A stretch of DNA of 64,000 nucleotides from an uncultured Gammaproteobacteria bacterium (GTDB lineage Bacteria; Pseudomonadota; Gammaproteobacteria; GCA-001735895): contig CAMYLU010000006.1 in NCBI GenBank assembly GCA_947259485.1, forward strand, positions 124,001-188,000, given 5' to 3'. Both the position numbers and the translations under genes were made by a program. Of this stretch, positions 63,660 through 64,000 are shown in pieces; within the stretch, counting starts at the first letter, position 1; every line of letters begins with the position of its first letter. Below the pieces are notes generated by a model, which made no database searches, was not told where the DNA came from, and saw nothing but the letters and a program-made list of their open reading frames with translations.

Positions 63660-64000
63660 TTAAGCGTCCAGGCCTTTTTTAACGGTGGCGAGAACCTCGT
63701 TGCCATCGCCGAGATATTCTAGGTCGTCAAAGCTGGACAGTCGTGCCATGGCGATACCGCGCCCATGCGGATCAAAAGCGCGCTGCGGATCAAAATCCAT
63801 GTAGGGGGTCCAGTCAAATCCCTGACCCTGATCGCGGATTCTGATTTGCACCGTATCGGCCTCAATTTTAAACTCGAGTTCGATGTATCCGTCGGAATTT
63901 TCACTCGCGCTGAGTCGGCGTTCGACTTCCATTTGCCAGGTCCCGCTGCGCATCAGGTTGCTTTTTTCTGCATAGCCGATTTCCAGGTTTCCGTGTTCCA
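63660..64000 (-). CDS. HATPase-fold protein (anti-sigma/RsbW type), partial
   Basis: The C-terminal part of a GHKL ATPase. Reading in from the right edge it shows EHGNLEIGYAEKSNL (N-box of the anti-sigma kinase group), then IRIRDQGQGFDW and HGRGIAMARL, which are the ATP-lid glycine boxes. The N-terminus, possibly with a response-regulator or phosphatase domain, is outside the window. Convergent with the hydrolase gene. Confidence 0.75.
   Translation of the reverse strand, partial: EHGNLEIGYAEKSNLMRSGTWQMEVERRLSASENSDGYIELEFKIEADTVQIRIRDQGQGFDWTPYMDFDPQRAFDPHGRGIAMARLSSFDDLEYLGDGNEVLATVKKGLDA

Overview
The window looks like chromosome from a free-living or host-associated marine gammaproteobacterium with mixed sulfur-oxidising and methylotrophic abilities. 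The gene types that point there are a gammaproteobacterial-style aprM-aprB-aprA set, YiaW/YiaV-like, SelO, SlyD-like, BipA and Bcp proteins, and a nearly complete methylated-amine pathway. Base composition is even, in the low to mid fifties percent G+C. I see no rRNA, tRNA, CRISPR array, prophage or complete insertion sequence. The lineage cannot be fixed from sequence reading alone; clades such as SUP05/Thioglobus or other uncultured marine sulfur oxidisers are only candidates.

Layout. 1-4 kb: a partial DUF4124 gene, a beta-lactamase-family hydrolase, small conserved proteins, and a SlyD-like prolyl isomerase with a 116-residue partner. 4.2-7.5 kb (minus): aprA, aprB, aprM for sulfite/APS conversion. 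7.7-11.2 kb: one very large unassigned protein, possibly carbohydrate-active. 11.7-16.5 kb: a cyclic-nucleotide-sensing EAL protein, a DUF3302 protein with a shortened YiaV, a HIT hydrolase and SelO. 16.8-20.3 kb: a trimethylamine/dimethylamine dehydrogenase-family flavoprotein, an HbpS/GlcG-like protein, and a dimethylargininase, which releases dimethylamine. 20.3-27.1 kb: mixed housekeeping and signalling genes. 27.1-27.35 kb: a cluster of short palindromic repeats.

27.4-49 kb is the core. It holds tdm (TMAO demethylase) with a GntR regulator; a divergent operon of a glutamine-synthetase-like ligase, three split glutamate-synthase-like subunits and a small unknown protein, followed by an ammonium/methylammonium transporter and a tiny membrane protein; folD; tmm (trimethylamine monooxygenase); an XRE-cupin regulator; a second set of split glutamate-synthase subunits (mgsA, mgsB, mgsC) with gmaS; an EamA exporter; and fhs. 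Together these give a route TMA to TMAO to DMA plus formaldehyde, a candidate DMA step, MMA to gamma-glutamylmethylamide to N-methylglutamate, and folate-linked C1 oxidation. No mgdABCD and no dmmABCD lie in the window.

49-55.4 kb is mostly housekeeping (amidotransferase, gamma-glutamylcyclotransferase, BipA, Bcp, MsrA). 55.6-63.6 kb is a plus-strand operon: a class V aminotransferase-like enzyme, an FAD oxidoreductase, a dimethylglycine/sarcosine dehydrogenase-like enzyme, a DddP-like DMSP lyase, and a phosphonate/phosphodiester hydrolase. An 86-bp palindromic element flanked by an 18-bp direct repeat is inserted inside this operon. The window ends in a partial HATPase gene.

The strongest overall signal is that genes for several marine methylated osmolytes (TMA, TMAO, DMA/MMA, methylarginine, DMSP, probably glycine betaine derivatives) and reduced sulfur oxidation sit within one 64-kb stretch, with two parallel amine-glutamate ligase/synthase modules under separate regulators.
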